From: Erythrobacter sp. SD-21 | Lineage (GTDB): Bacteria > Pseudomonadota > Alphaproteobacteria > Sphingomonadales > Sphingomonadaceae | DNA length: 64,000 nt | Assembly (NCBI RefSeq): GCF_000181515.1 | Contig: NZ_ABCG01000002.1 | Coordinates: 124,001-188,000, forward strand | Direction: 5' to 3' | Shown: one piece after another, positions 1 through 8,771 of the stretch | How the letters are laid out: each line of letters opens with the position of its first letter | How positions within the stretch are numbered: position 1 is the first letter of the stretch | Program-made: the position numbers and the translations under genes | The notes under the pieces: generated by a model | What the model was told of the DNA's origin: nothing | The model's database searches: none | What the model saw: only the letters and a program-made list of their open reading frames with translations

Positions 1-19
1 AGGCTCGGGCGCGGCGGCC

Positions 20-3007
20 CTACTCCTTGCCGAACTCGATGGTGGCGACAGGCCGCGTGTTGCCGCTCTGGTTGCGATCCGGCCCGCGCTGGAACGTAAC
101 GTCGACATCGACCAGCGCCGCTTCGGCCGAACTCCTGGCGAAGCCGCGCCACATTCGCACCAGCACATGGCCCGCGCCGTTGGGATTGATGCGGTCCGCC
201 CGGAAACCGTTCGCGCGCACTTCGTAAGTGCCTTCCTGCGCCACCCGGTCGAGATATTCCTCCGGCCCGAAGCCTTGCGTCATGTCGTTCGAGATCGTCC
301 CGCCGCCACTGCTCAGCCGGTTGCTGTACATCACCCGTTCGCCATTGGGCTCGTCCACCCACAAGTCGATATCGGCGTCGGGCGCAGTCCATTCGATCAC
401 CACGCGCATGTCGGTGTCGAGCAGCGCCACCAACTCTTCTTCGAGGACCCAGCTGCGACCGCGCGCCTCGATCAGTGGGATGAGCGCGTTAGCCTCCATC
501 AGGGCAATGACCTCGATCCCGTCATAAGCCCCCTCGAAAGGCTTGAGCGCTACCTCGGTGAGCAGGGCGAAGGCGCGTTCGAGATCTGCCAGCCCGGCCT
601 GCCCCTCGGTCGCCTGCCCACGCGCCGCCAAGGCCAGAGCCAGCTGCCGCTTTGGCTGCGGGCGATGCGGCGCCCGTGCCGCGTAGCGTTCGAGCAGCGC
701 GATGGCGCGGTCGTACTGCCCGTCGCGTTCGAGCCGGAACGCGACGATCTGGAGCGTCTCGTCATTGGCATCGGGCGTGTCGAGCGCCGACAGGCTCAGC
801 GCCGTCGCGGTTTGCGTGTCGCCTTTCAGGCGAAACCACTCGGCCGTGTCGAGATAGAAGGCGGGCAGCGCGCCGTATTCCGCCTCCAGCCGGTCCAGTT
901 CGGCAAGCGGGTCCTGCGCCTTGTCGAGCAAGGTGAAATAGGGCTGGTCGGACAGCTGGCCTGCCATGGTGAGCGTGCTCTGCCGCTCGGCAGGCATCTC
1001 TTCGGCCGCTTGCACCGGCACCGCGGCCGGTGTGTCGAGGAAGCTGTTGCGGCTAATGCGCGCGCCCGTGACCACGATGGCCGATCCGGAATCCTCCATC
1101 GCCTCTGCGGCGACGGCTGCGGGCGGCGGCGGAGGGGGCGGCGGCGGGGCCGAAGTCGGCGGTGGTAGCGGGGCACCCTGCGCAGCTTCCTCGTTTGCGC
1201 TGCCCTGGTCGCCGCCGGAAGCCGGGGCGGACGCGCGCGCGGTAAAGGTCGTGTTCCACCATTCGACGCGGTCTTTCCATCGGATACGCACGGCGCTTCG
1301 ATGACCCGCCGCGCGTTGCTTCTGGTCCGCGACATGCGCGTCGAGCTGCTGGCGATACTCGGCCTGCCACTCGGCCCCGAAGGCCTCGGGCGCAGCGATT
1401 TCGGCCTCGATATACTGGTCGGGGCTTTCCAGTACGAGAAAGGCGAGCCCCGATCCTGCGACCTTGTAACGGCGTGCCATGGCGAGCTTCTGCTCGTGCA
1501 GTTCGGGCCGCATGGCGAGGGCGGCGACCTGCTGCTGCGCCCAGAGCGCGGCCGGGCCGTCCGAGGCAACCGCCTCACCGCGCGGGCGGACGATGCGGCG
1601 CGTGGCACTTGTTCCGTCGCCGCTCCGATAGGTCACGTCCCAGAAACCGGACGCGCCGGCGGGGGCGATCAGCGTTAGCTCCCCTGCCGCGGCGGCAAGC
1701 TGGCGAAAGGATACTTCTTCGCCCCTGTCGCAGCGCAGAGCCGTGATCGAAGCCATCCCTTGCGCAAGGCGAGAGGCCAGCTGGTCTGCATTCTCGCGCG
1801 TCAACCGCACCACTTCTCCACCGGAGACGGCGGCAAGCGCATCGAGTCGCGCGCTGTCTGCGCTGCGCGAGGAGGAGACCAGCGCGGTCGGGCAATCGGG
1901 CGTGAAGGGACTGGCGAAATCGACCGTGGCCTCGCCATCGGTGAATAACAGGCACTGGCTCGTCTGCTCCAGTTCGAGATCGGCCAGACCGGCAAAGGAG
2001 GTCGCGCCGCGATAGGTCTGCGCCTCCAGAGCCTCGCGCAGCGCGCCTGCGTCGGTGATTGAGGTGTCGACCGGCTGGTCGGAGGCGAAGCTTACGATAT
2101 CGATGGCAGCCGGGCGGGTCCGTTCGACCAGCGCTTCGATCATCGCGATTTCCTGTTCGAGCAAATCGTCGCGCCCCGAGAGCGAGCGGTCCCAGTAGAT
2201 CCGCAAGCGCCCTTCCGGCGGGATGGCCAATGTTTCGGGTAGCTCGTCCAGCGTCAGCGCGAGGAAGGTCTCGCCCGTTTCGTGCTCGGCAAGCACCGCG
2301 TCCGCATGGCGGCCGGCGGCGATGTAGAACCCCTCGTCGAGGCGGAAGCCCTGCCGCTCGATCCGCGCGGTGTAACTGTTGCCCTCACGCCGGAAACGAA
2401 AGCTGTCGCCGTCGAACCGGGCCTCAGGCGCGTGCGCATAGCCGGCCGCCTCGATCCGCACGGTCGCCTGCCCGACCTCCTGCGTGGCGAGCAGCGGCAA
2501 GTGAAGCCCGCGTTCGGGATCGAGCGCGGTCGCGAAGCTGAGGCGGAAGCGCCGCGGCTTGCCCCTTGTCAGCGGATAGATGCGGGTATCGAACCGGTTG
2601 CCGGTGACTTCGGCAAGACCGGGATCGCTCCGCCCGCGCACCTCGTCCTCATAGACCTCGCGCGCCCGGGTCTATTCGAGCAGCGAGCCGGGGATCATCC
2701 GGCCATCGACCGACAGCGCGTATCCCGTCACGACCGCGCCCTCGGGCAAAAGCAGCGACAAGCGCGCCTCGTCTTCCTGCCGATTGTCGGTCGCCAATTC
2801 CAGTTCGAGCGTAACCTCCGCCGTCGGCCCCGCGCGGCGCACCGCCATGTCCATCGAGGCGATGCGAATGCGGCGGGTGTCAGCTACCTCGCCCGAATCG
2901 ATACCGCCCTGATACGCCGTGAGCAGCGGATTGGCCTGCTGCTGCGACAGGGCCGGTTGCGCGGCCAAGAGCGCCGCTCCTGCCAGCCAGAATATACGCT
3001 TCCCCAT
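20..3007 (-). pseudogene. Secreted VIT / von Willebrand A / DUF2135 protein, interrupted by an in-frame TAG
   Basis: One reading frame of 995 codon positions runs from ATG 3007 (GAAGGGGG ribosome site just upstream) to a terminal TAG at 20-22, but codon 112 (2672-2674) is TAG. The first 111 residues hold a signal peptide (about 1-22) and the front half of a VIT domain. The frame resumes at once with TRAREVYEDEVRGRSDPGL, the conserved second half of VIT. A vWA domain follows (about 268-430), then a long linker with nine consecutive prolines, a TonB-plug-like segment IVVTGARI (about 646-653), and a C-terminal DUF2135 domain (about 872-990). VIT/vWA proteins are typically exported adhesion or scaffold proteins; no function is proved here. 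Restart at GTG 2641 is possible but would lack the signal peptide. A sequencing error remains possible. Confidence 0.85.
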
Positions 3008-3081
3008 GCACGACCCCCTTCGCAATCAAGTACTTAAGCCTAGTGGGCGAGCACGATGCGACAAGCCGCAACCGAACTCGC

Positions 3082-3126
3082 TTGACGGCAGCGCTCTGCG
3101 ATATAAATATGATATCATAGTTATAT
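3082..3126. promoter_or_regulatory. Divergent promoter region with a 26-bp palindromic operator
   Basis: Arms ATATAAATATGAT (3101-3113) and ATCATAGTTATAT (3114-3126) are reverse complements except for one pair, giving a 26-bp two-fold symmetric site in otherwise GC-rich DNA. A -35-like TTGACG lies at 3082-3087, and -10-like TATAAA (3102) and TATGAT (3108) fall inside the palindrome, though spacings of 14 and 20 are not ideal. It lies 18 bp before the SPFH start and 94 bp before the divergent VIT gene. A bound regulator would occlude the SPFH promoter. Confidence 0.55.
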
Positions 3127-3143
3127 TGCAGGGGGATCGATCG

Positions 3144-4055
3144 ATGTCTGTAGAATTGACCGGAATGAAGACCAGCCGCGAAAGCGCGGCGGCCAGCTAC
3201 AGCGGCTATGTCATGCTGCTTATCCTCGTGATCGTGGTGGCGGCACTCGCCTTCGTGCTCCCCGGCATGGCGCCCGTCGATGGCGCGACCAAGGCGATGA
3301 AACTCGGCTTCGTCGGAATGCTCGTGGTGTCCCTCATCGGCGTGCTTATCCTCGCCTCCGGCTTCTTCATGATCCAGCCGAACCAGGCGGCGGTGATCAC
3401 GCTGTTCGGCGAATATCGCGGGTCGGAGCGTACCGAGGGCCTGCGCTGGGTGTGGCCGTGGATGGGCAAGAACAAGATCTCCGCCCGTGCGCACAACATC
3501 CATTCCGACCGCGTGAAGATCAACGATTTGCGCGGGAACCCGATCGAGATCGCCTGCAACGTGGTCTGGCGCGTGCGCGACACGGCGCAGGCCAGCTTCG
3601 ACGTCGACGATTACAAGGAGTTCGTGAACATCCAGATCGAGGCGGGCCTTCGCACGGTGGGTTCGCGCCACCCCTACGACGATTTCGAGGGTGAGGAAGT
3701 AACGCTCCGCGAAAGCGCCGACGTCGTCAATCGCGAGCTGCTCGAGGAACTCAACGACAGGCTGAAGGCGGCAGGTGTCGTGGTCGACGAGGCCGGTCTC
3801 ACCCACCTTGCCTATGCCAGCGAAATCGCCAGCGCCATGCTCAAGCGCCAGCAGGCCGATGCCATCATCGCGGCGCGCGCCAAGATCGTTCTGGGCGCCG
3901 TCGGCATGGTCGAGGACGCGCTGACCAAGCTGTCGCAGGACGGTATCGTCGAGATGGACGACGAACGCCGCGCCGCCATGGTTTCGAACCTGATGGTCGT
4001 ATTGTGCGGCGAAAAGGACGCGCATCCGGTGGTGAACGCCGGATCGCTCTACTGA
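3144..4055 (+). CDS. SPFH/Band 7 (prohibitin-like) membrane protein
   Basis: 303 aa. Two N-terminal hydrophobic segments (about residues 21-41 and 53-74) are followed by an SPFH/band 7 domain starting near QPNQAAVITLFGEY, with the typical NPIEIACNVVWRV strand and a C-terminal helical region (RQQADAIIAARAKIVLGAV). The start was taken at ATG 3144, 8 nt after an AGGGGGA ribosome site; the frame stays open further upstream but across the promoter. SPFH proteins oligomerise at membranes and organise microdomains or protease complexes; the partner is not visible here. It heads a short plus-strand set with the RHH and zinc-finger genes. Confidence 0.85.
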   Translation: MSVELTGMKTSRESAAASYSGYVMLLILVIVVAALAFVLPGMAPVDGATKAMKLGFVGMLVVSLIGVLILASGFFMIQPNQAAVITLFGEYRGSERTEGLRWVWPWMGKNKISARAHNIHSDRVKINDLRGNPIEIACNVVWRVRDTAQASFDVDDYKEFVNIQIEAGLRTVGSRHPYDDFEGEEVTLRESADVVNRELLEELNDRLKAAGVVVDEAGLTHLAYASEIASAMLKRQQADAIIAARAKIVLGAVGMVEDALTKLSQDGIVEMDDERRAAMVSNLMVVLCGEKDAHPVVNAGSLY

Positions 4056-4080
4056 GCCGGAGCTCGCGCGGGATTATCCC

Positions 4081-4275
4081 ATGCCGCAGAAAAAAGCCTT
4101 CGCCTTGCGTCTCGACCCGGCCGTCCACGCCGCGGTCGAGCGCCTGGCAGCGGACGAGTTGCGCAGCGCCAACGCCCAGATCGAAATGCTCCTGCGCGAA
4201 GCGCTGAAGGCACGCGGGATCGCGGTGAAGCACACCCCCGCACCGCGCCGCGGCCGACCGCCGAGCTCCGACTAG
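4081..4275 (+). CDS. Arc-type ribbon-helix-helix DNA-binding protein
   Basis: 64 aa. The N-terminal KKAFALRLDPAVHAAVERLA forms the beta strand and first helix of an Arc/MetJ ribbon-helix-helix fold, followed by RSANAQIEMLLREALKARG, the second helix. The tail is basic (RRGRPPSSD). It starts 25 bp after the SPFH gene on the same strand, so the two are probably cotranscribed. RHH proteins bind palindromes as dimers of dimers, and this gene is a natural candidate to bind the 26-bp palindrome at 3101-3126. No toxin gene accompanies it, so it is unlikely to be a classical antitoxin. Confidence 0.8.
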   Translation: MPQKKAFALRLDPAVHAAVERLAADELRSANAQIEMLLREALKARGIAVKHTPAPRRGRPPSSD

Positions 4276-4334
4276 TCCGGTCTGCGCCGGAACGCTCCGC
4301 GCCCCCTGCCCGTTTAGCGGAAAAGGAGCATGAC

Positions 4335-4598
4335 ATGGCAGGCGGTTGGGCGCGCGATGGCGCCGTTCAGGACCAGATCGACGATACGGTCAGCGACGCG
4401 GTGAGCGCCGCGCGGGCGCGGATGCCCAAGGGCGAGAGCGCGAGATATTGCGACGAATGCGGCGAGGATATTCCCGAACGCCGACGCGAGGCGCTCCCCG
4501 GCGTGCGCACCTGCGTCCAGTGCCAGTCGGGCCGCGACGCCGCCACGCGCCAATCGGGTATCAACCGCCGCGGCAGCAAGGACAGCCAGTTGCGCTGA
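4335..4598 (+). CDS. DksA/TraR C4-type zinc-finger protein
   Basis: 87 aa with a good AAAAGGAG ribosome site. The C4 zinc finger is complete: CDEC and CVQC separated by the ALPG segment characteristic of the DksA/TraR/YbiI family. It lacks the long N-terminal coiled coil of full DksA, so it matches the short TraR/YbiI type. Such proteins can enter the RNA polymerase secondary channel; whether this one does is unknown. The N-terminal region (VQDQIDDTVSDAVSAARARM) is helical. Confidence 0.8.
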   Translation: MAGGWARDGAVQDQIDDTVSDAVSAARARMPKGESARYCDECGEDIPERRREALPGVRTCVQCQSGRDAATRQSGINRRGSKDSQLR

Positions 4599-4626
4599 GG
4601 CGCGGCTCGGTCCAAGGCGCTTTCCC

Positions 4627-5487
4627 ATGAGTTCACCCTTCATCTGGCTCCAGCACGCCCTGCCGCACCACGCCGTCTCGCGCGGGGCGGGCAAGATCGC
4701 CTCTTCCGAGGTGCCCTTCATCAAGAACACGCTCATCCGCCGTTTCATCGCGGCCTATAACGTGGACATGAGCGAGGCTGCGCGCGGGGTGGAAGAGTTC
4801 AGGAGCTTCAACGACTTCTTCACCCGCGAGCTGAGCCCCGGCATGCGCCCGCTGGCAGACAGCGCCACGCACATCCTCAGCCCCGCCGATGGCGCGGTGA
4901 GCCAGATCGGCAAGATCGAAGACGACCGCATCTTCCAGGCCAAGGGTCGGCATTTTACCGCGAGCCAGTTGCTCGGCGGTGATGCTGAGGCGGCCAAACG
5001 CTTCGAAGGCGGCAGTTTTGCCACCATCTACCTTTCTCCGCGCGACTATCACCGCGTCCACATGCCCGCCGCCGGATCGCTGCGCAGCACGACCTATGTG
5101 CCAGGCGAGCTATTCTCGGTGAACCAGGTGACGGCGGAGAATGTCGACGGTCTCTTCGCCCGCAACGAGAGGCTCTCCTGCCTCTTCGACGGGCCCGATG
5201 GCCTGTTCGCGAGCGTCATGGTCGGCGCGATGATCGTGGCAGGGATCGAGACCGTGTGGAACGGTCTCGTCGAAACACACAACCCCAGGCTGGTGCGCGA
5301 GGAGTTCTCCGCGGACAATCACGCCTTCAAGGCGGGCGACGAAATGGGCCGCTTCATCCTCGGCTCGACCGTGGTGCTGCTGTTCGAACCCGGCAGGGTC
5401 GAATGGGATGCAAGCCTCAAGGCCGGCGAAGCCGTCCGCATGGGACAGGCGATCGGCAAGCGGCTTCAGCCGAAGGCAGGGGCGTAA
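4627..5487 (+). CDS. psd: Phosphatidylserine decarboxylase proenzyme
   Basis: 286 aa. It decarboxylates phosphatidylserine to phosphatidylethanolamine at the inner membrane. The self-cleavage motif LGST is present; Ser247 would become the pyruvoyl group at the new N-terminus of the alpha chain. Other family marks are FNDFFTREL and the catalytic-histidine segment YLSPRDYHRVHMP. Length fits the type I (E. coli-like) enzyme. Its 3' end overlaps the convergent acetyltransferase gene by 22 bp. No phosphatidylserine synthase gene is adjacent. Confidence 0.95.
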   Translation: MSSPFIWLQHALPHHAVSRGAGKIASSEVPFIKNTLIRRFIAAYNVDMSEAARGVEEFRSFNDFFTRELSPGMRPLADSATHILSPADGAVSQIGKIEDDRIFQAKGRHFTASQLLGGDAEAAKRFEGGSFATIYLSPRDYHRVHMPAAGSLRSTTYVPGELFSVNQVTAENVDGLFARNERLSCLFDGPDGLFASVMVGAMIVAGIETVWNGLVETHNPRLVREEFSADNHAFKAGDEMGRFILGSTVVLLFEPGRVEWDASLKAGEAVRMGQAIGKRLQPKAGA

Positions 5488-5966
5488 GTCACGGTCCCGC
5501 TGGGCGCATCGCCGTCCAGCACCAGCCTCTGGAAATACTCCGCCGCCGGGCCGGGATAGGCGAGCTTCGGGTCGTGCTCGAAGCCGAAGCGCGCGTAATA
5601 GGCCGGTTCGCCCAGCAGCACGATGCCGCGCGCGCCCTGGTTGCGCATGTCGGCGATGGCGCGCTGCATCAGGCGCAGCCCCACGCCTTCGCACTGGGAG
5701 GACGGGAGCACGCTGATCGGGCTGAGGCCGAACCAGCCTGTCGTCCCGTCCGAAATCGTCACCGGAGAGACTGCGACATGGCCGACGATCCGCTCGCCAT
5801 CCTCGGCTACCAGCGAAAGCGCCAGATCGCCCTCGGCGCGCAGGCGGTCGACAATGGCGACCTCGCTCCCGTCGCTGTGCTCGACCTCGGCAAAGGCGGC
5901 TTCGGTGACGACCGCGATCTCGGCGTGGTCGGCGGGGTTTTCCGGGCGGATGGTCAGCGCGCTCAT
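5466..5966 (-). CDS. GNAT family N-acetyltransferase (YhbS-like)
   Basis: 166 aa single GNAT domain. VLPSSQCEGVGLRLM is motif A, the acetyl-CoA pyrophosphate loop, and the C-terminal part GEPAYYARFGFEH is typical of the YhbS group. The substrate cannot be inferred. Its ATG overlaps the stop of ribA by 4 bp (ATGA), so it is probably translated from the ribA message. Confidence 0.85.
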   Translation of the reverse strand: MSALTIRPENPADHAEIAVVTEAAFAEVEHSDGSEVAIVDRLRAEGDLALSLVAEDGERIVGHVAVSPVTISDGTTGWFGLSPISVLPSSQCEGVGLRLMQRAIADMRNQGARGIVLLGEPAYYARFGFEHDPKLAYPGPAAEYFQRLVLDGDAPSGTVTYAPAFG

Positions 5967-6985
5967 GGCAGAATGTGCCCCGCCCGGTCGCGCTTGGTGG
6001 CGAGATAGCGGGCGTTGTGCGGATTGTCGGGCAGCGAATGGGACACGCGTTCGGAGACGTGCACGCCCTCGGCAACGAGCGCCTCGACCTTGGCGGGGTT
6101 ATTGGTCATCAGGCGGATATCCTTCACTACCAAAAGGTCGAGCATGCGCGCGGCGGTAGGAAAATCGCGCGCCTCGTCGGGCAGGCCGAGCCGCGTGTTC
6201 GCATCGACCGTGTCAAAGCCCTGGTCCTGCAATCGATAGGCGCGCAGCTTGTTCACGAGGCCGATGCCGCGCCCTTCCTGCCGCATGTAGAGCAGGACGC
6301 CCCAGCCGCCCCTGCCTGCTTCTTCCGCCATCGCGCGCAGCGCCGCGTCAAGCTGCGGGCCGCAATCGCATTTGAGGCTGCCGAGGATGTCGCCGGTGAG
6401 GCATTCGGAATGCAGCCGCACCAGCGGGGCGAGTTCGGCGCGCTGCTCGCCGATCACCAGTGCAACATGTTCGCGCGTGTCGTCGGGGCTGCGGAAGGCG
6501 ACGATGCGCGCGTCCTCCGCGGCGGCGACAGGCAGCTTAGCGCGCGTGGCGATGCGCAGGCGCTGCGGGTCGGTGAAGGCGTCCACGTCGCTCGCGGCAA
6601 GGTGCGCGGCCTCGCCTGCCCCCTGCGGATCGACGAGAAAGGCGGGCAGGATGCCGGCAATCCGCGCCAGTTCGAGCGCGGCGCGCGCTTGTGCCTCCCA
6701 TTCGAGCGCCAGCGCCTTGAAGGGACCCTTGAGCGGGCTTTGCAGATCGAGCGCGGGATCGGCCACCGCCAGCGCGGCAGGCAGGTCGAAGGCGTCCGCC
6801 CCGCGCATCAGCACGGGTGTGCGCGGCACGGCGGCTTCGCGCTGGTTGGCGAGTTTCAGCGTGGCGGCGCGGGTGGCCGAGAGCAGCATCGCCTCGCCCG
6901 ATACATCGGAGAAAGCGGTCTCGACCGGCTGCAACAAAGGCGCGCCCTCGATCGCCAGCGGCCAGCCGTGACGCAGCGCGTCCAC
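5963..6985 (-). CDS. ribA: GTP cyclohydrolase II
   Basis: 340 aa. It opens GTP to 2,5-diamino-6-ribosylamino-4(3H)-pyrimidinone 5'-phosphate, the first step of riboflavin synthesis. The C-terminal 200 residues carry the zinc site (HSECLTGDILGSLKCDCG, three Cys) and the catalytic RQEGRGIGL segment. The N-terminal 150 residues are an extra domain seen in long alphaproteobacterial RibA proteins and do not look like an active DHBP synthase. The start used is GTG 6985; the frame is open upstream to near the xthA stop but offers only CTG there, so the N-terminus is uncertain. Confidence 0.9.
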   Translation of the reverse strand: MDALRHGWPLAIEGAPLLQPVETAFSDVSGEAMLLSATRAATLKLANQREAAVPRTPVLMRGADAFDLPAALAVADPALDLQSPLKGPFKALALEWEAQARAALELARIAGILPAFLVDPQGAGEAAHLAASDVDAFTDPQRLRIATRAKLPVAAAEDARIVAFRSPDDTREHVALVIGEQRAELAPLVRLHSECLTGDILGSLKCDCGPQLDAALRAMAEEAGRGGWGVLLYMRQEGRGIGLVNKLRAYRLQDQGFDTVDANTRLGLPDEARDFPTAARMLDLLVVKDIRLMTNNPAKVEALVAEGVHVSERVSHSLPDNPHNARYLATKRDRAGHILP

Positions 6986-7026
6986 CGCAAGCGCCGCCCG
7001 GCGGGATGGAGAGGGCGCGGGCTCGC

Positions 7027-7818
7027 TCAGATGTCGAACTCCGTCACCAGCGGCACGTGGTCAGAGGGCTTTTCCCAGTCGCGGGCGTATTCATGGACCG
7101 AGTGCCCGCTCGCCTGCTTCGCCAGTTCGGGGCTCGCCCACATGTGGTCGAGACGGCGTCCGCGATCGTTCGCTTTCCAGTCCTTCGCGCGGTAGCTCCA
7201 CCAGCTGTAATAGCGTTCGGGCGCCTTGATGTGCTCGCGCCCGATATCGGCCCAGCCATGCGCGTCCATGAAGCGCTGCAGGCTCTCGACCTCGATCGGC
7301 GTGTGGCTGACGACCTTCAGCAATTGCTTGTGGTTCCATACGTCGCTTTCAAGCGGCGCAATATTGAAATCGCCCACGATCAGCGTCGGGCGGTCGACCG
7401 CATCGGCCCAACGAGTCATACGTTCGAGGAAGTCGAGCTTCTGCCCGAATTTCACGTTGATCTCGCGGTCGGGCTCGTCGCCGCCGGCAGGAACATAGAC
7501 GTTCTCGACGATCATGCCGTCATGTTCCGGCAATTCTACCCCCACATGGCGTGCCTCGCCATTGTCCTGCCAGTCGTGGCGCGAAAACTCGCGGATCGGC
7601 ACGCGGCTGACCGTGGCGACGCCGTGATAGCCCTTCTGGCCATGCACCGCGATATGCTCGTATCCGAGCGCCTTGAACGCCTCGTAGGGGAACTGGTGCT
7701 CCTGGCACTTTATCTCCTGCAGGCAGAGCACGTCAGGCGCGGTCTCCTTCAGAAAGCGCTCGACGATGGGCATGCGGAGGCGGACGGAATTGATATTCCA
7801 GGTAGCGACAGAAACCAT
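7027..7818 (-). CDS. xthA: Exodeoxyribonuclease III / AP endonuclease
   Basis: 263 aa of the endonuclease/exonuclease/phosphatase superfamily. Visible motifs are TWNINSVR at the N-terminus, LCLQEIKCQ (metal-binding Glu), VGDFNIAP and the C-terminal WSY...RLDHMW...SDHVP with the catalytic Asp-His. It nicks DNA 5' to abasic sites in base-excision repair. The start was chosen at ATG 7818 because MVSVATWN is the conserved N-terminus; there is no clear Shine-Dalgarno. A perfect intrinsic terminator lies only 50 bp upstream, so expression needs read-through or a promoter inside the GC-rich leader. Confidence 0.95.
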   Translation of the reverse strand: MVSVATWNINSVRLRMPIVERFLKETAPDVLCLQEIKCQEHQFPYEAFKALGYEHIAVHGQKGYHGVATVSRVPIREFSRHDWQDNGEARHVGVELPEHDGMIVENVYVPAGGDEPDREINVKFGQKLDFLERMTRWADAVDRPTLIVGDFNIAPLESDVWNHKQLLKVVSHTPIEVESLQRFMDAHGWADIGREHIKAPERYYSWWSYRAKDWKANDRGRRLDHMWASPELAKQASGHSVHEYARDWEKPSDHVPLVTEFDI

Positions 7819-7867
7819 GGCGCGGGAGATAGGGCGCGCGGGCGCGGGGGTCCACCCGCAACCCACA

Positions 7868-7993
7868 ACAAAAAACCCTCGAGCCGGGGGCATTGGCTCG
7901 AGGGTTCCTTGTGAGCGTTCGTCACGCTTGGACGAAGGGGCTTGTCGGGCGGGACAATCAACAGGGGGGAAATTGCCGCCCACCGCTTCGATG
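7868..7993 (-). ncRNA. Candidate trans-acting small RNA between lolA and xthA
   Basis: A promoter-like pair (8000-8028) and an intrinsic terminator (7869-7906) bracket about 126 nt with no good ORF. Three hairpins can be drawn. Hairpin 1 (7947-7981) pairs GGGCGG-CAAT with ATTG-CCGCCC and shows a loop with six consecutive C on the RNA strand. Hairpin 2 (7914-7928) has a 5-bp stem. Hairpin 3 is the 12-bp terminator. C-rich loops that can bind ribosome-binding sites are common in alphaproteobacterial sRNAs. It could instead be the attenuated leader of xthA. The call is inference from structure. Confidence 0.5.
7869..7906 (-). terminator. Intrinsic terminator
   Basis: Perfect 12-bp stem AACCCTCGAGCC (7874-7885) / GGCTCGAGGGTT (7895-7906), 9-nt loop, followed in the minus direction by a run of T. 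It ends the lolA 3' UTR or the candidate small RNA. Confidence 0.9.
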
Positions 7994-7999
7994 CCTCTA

Positions 8000-8028
8000 T
8001 TTTTACGCCCATTTAAATTGCTGCTCAA
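8000..8028 (-). promoter_or_regulatory. Sigma70-type promoter of the candidate small RNA
   Basis: On the minus strand TTGAGC (8028-8023) and TAAAAA (8005-8000) are separated by exactly 17 bp in an AT-rich patch that contrasts with its surroundings. Transcription would begin near 7993. Confidence 0.5.
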
Positions 8029-8082
8029 TGAACATTCGGCCTCGGCGAATCGCAATCGCGAAACGCTTCGTCGCCGAGCCGT

Positions 8083-8745
8083 TTATCCCGGACGACGAGA
8101 TGAACGGCGCGGGTCACGGAAGGTGAACGCGCTGTCGGCCACCGACACGCCGTAACGGTTGTTCGAAAGGCGCACGGTGGTGCGGTGATTCTGCGAATCG
8201 AGCGCCACCCAATGGGTCAGCCTGAGACCGCCCGGCGCCGAGGCGTCGCGGGCGAAAATCAGCGTGATCACGCCGAATTCCGGACGCTTGGGATCGCGCA
8301 CCTCGATGCTGACCACATCGCTGTGGCTGGTCGGCACGAGGCGACCGTATTTCTTGACGTCGCGGCTGGGGTCGACAAGCGCGCCGAGCGGCGAGTTCTT
8401 GATCGGCCAGCGCTGGACCTGGTTCACCTCGTAGTCGATCATATACATCGACTTACCGTTCGAGACGACGAGGAGCGGCACGCCCTTTTCGTATTCGAAA
8501 CGGATCTTGCCGGGGCGCTTCAACGTCATGACGCCCGAGACGGCTTGGCCGTTGCGGTCGGTCTGGACAAAATTGGCGCGCATGGTCGAAATACCGCGCA
8601 GGGCCTCGACCGCCTGGTCGAGATCGCCGGTGGCCGCTTCGACGGGGGCGGGGGCTGCGTAGAAAGACGCAGGGACGCCCACGGCCAGCGCAAGAGCGAG
8701 GGCCGAGGCAACGGGTCGATTCTTGAAGAGAGACAAGGTGTTCAT
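8083..8745 (-). CDS. lolA: Outer-membrane lipoprotein carrier protein LolA-like
   Basis: 220 aa, start at ATG 8745 (MNTLSLFKN). A signal peptide spans about residues 1-38. The mature part has the LolA beta-barrel pattern: LRGISTMRANFVQTDRNG, GKIRFEYEKG, VVSNGKSMYMIDYEVNQ. It ferries lipoproteins through the periplasm from LolCDE to the outer-membrane receptor. It lies 100 bp after rpmG on the same strand. A GAAC-N7-GAAC motif, the alphaproteobacterial LexA-box form, sits 27 bp upstream of the start. Confidence 0.88.
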   Translation of the reverse strand: MNTLSLFKNRPVASALALALAVGVPASFYAAPAPVEAATGDLDQAVEALRGISTMRANFVQTDRNGQAVSGVMTLKRPGKIRFEYEKGVPLLVVSNGKSMYMIDYEVNQVQRWPIKNSPLGALVDPSRDVKKYGRLVPTSHSDVVSIEVRDPKRPEFGVITLIFARDASAPGGLRLTHWVALDSQNHRTTVRLSNNRYGVSVADSAFTFRDPRRSSRRPG

Positions 8746-8771
8746 GCTCCGTGGTGTACAGTCGGAGCATT

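Noticed and set aside
4081..4275. RHH protein as an antitoxin of a toxin-antitoxin pair
   Set aside because: No small toxin-like gene lies beside it; the next gene is a zinc-finger protein with its own ribosome site.
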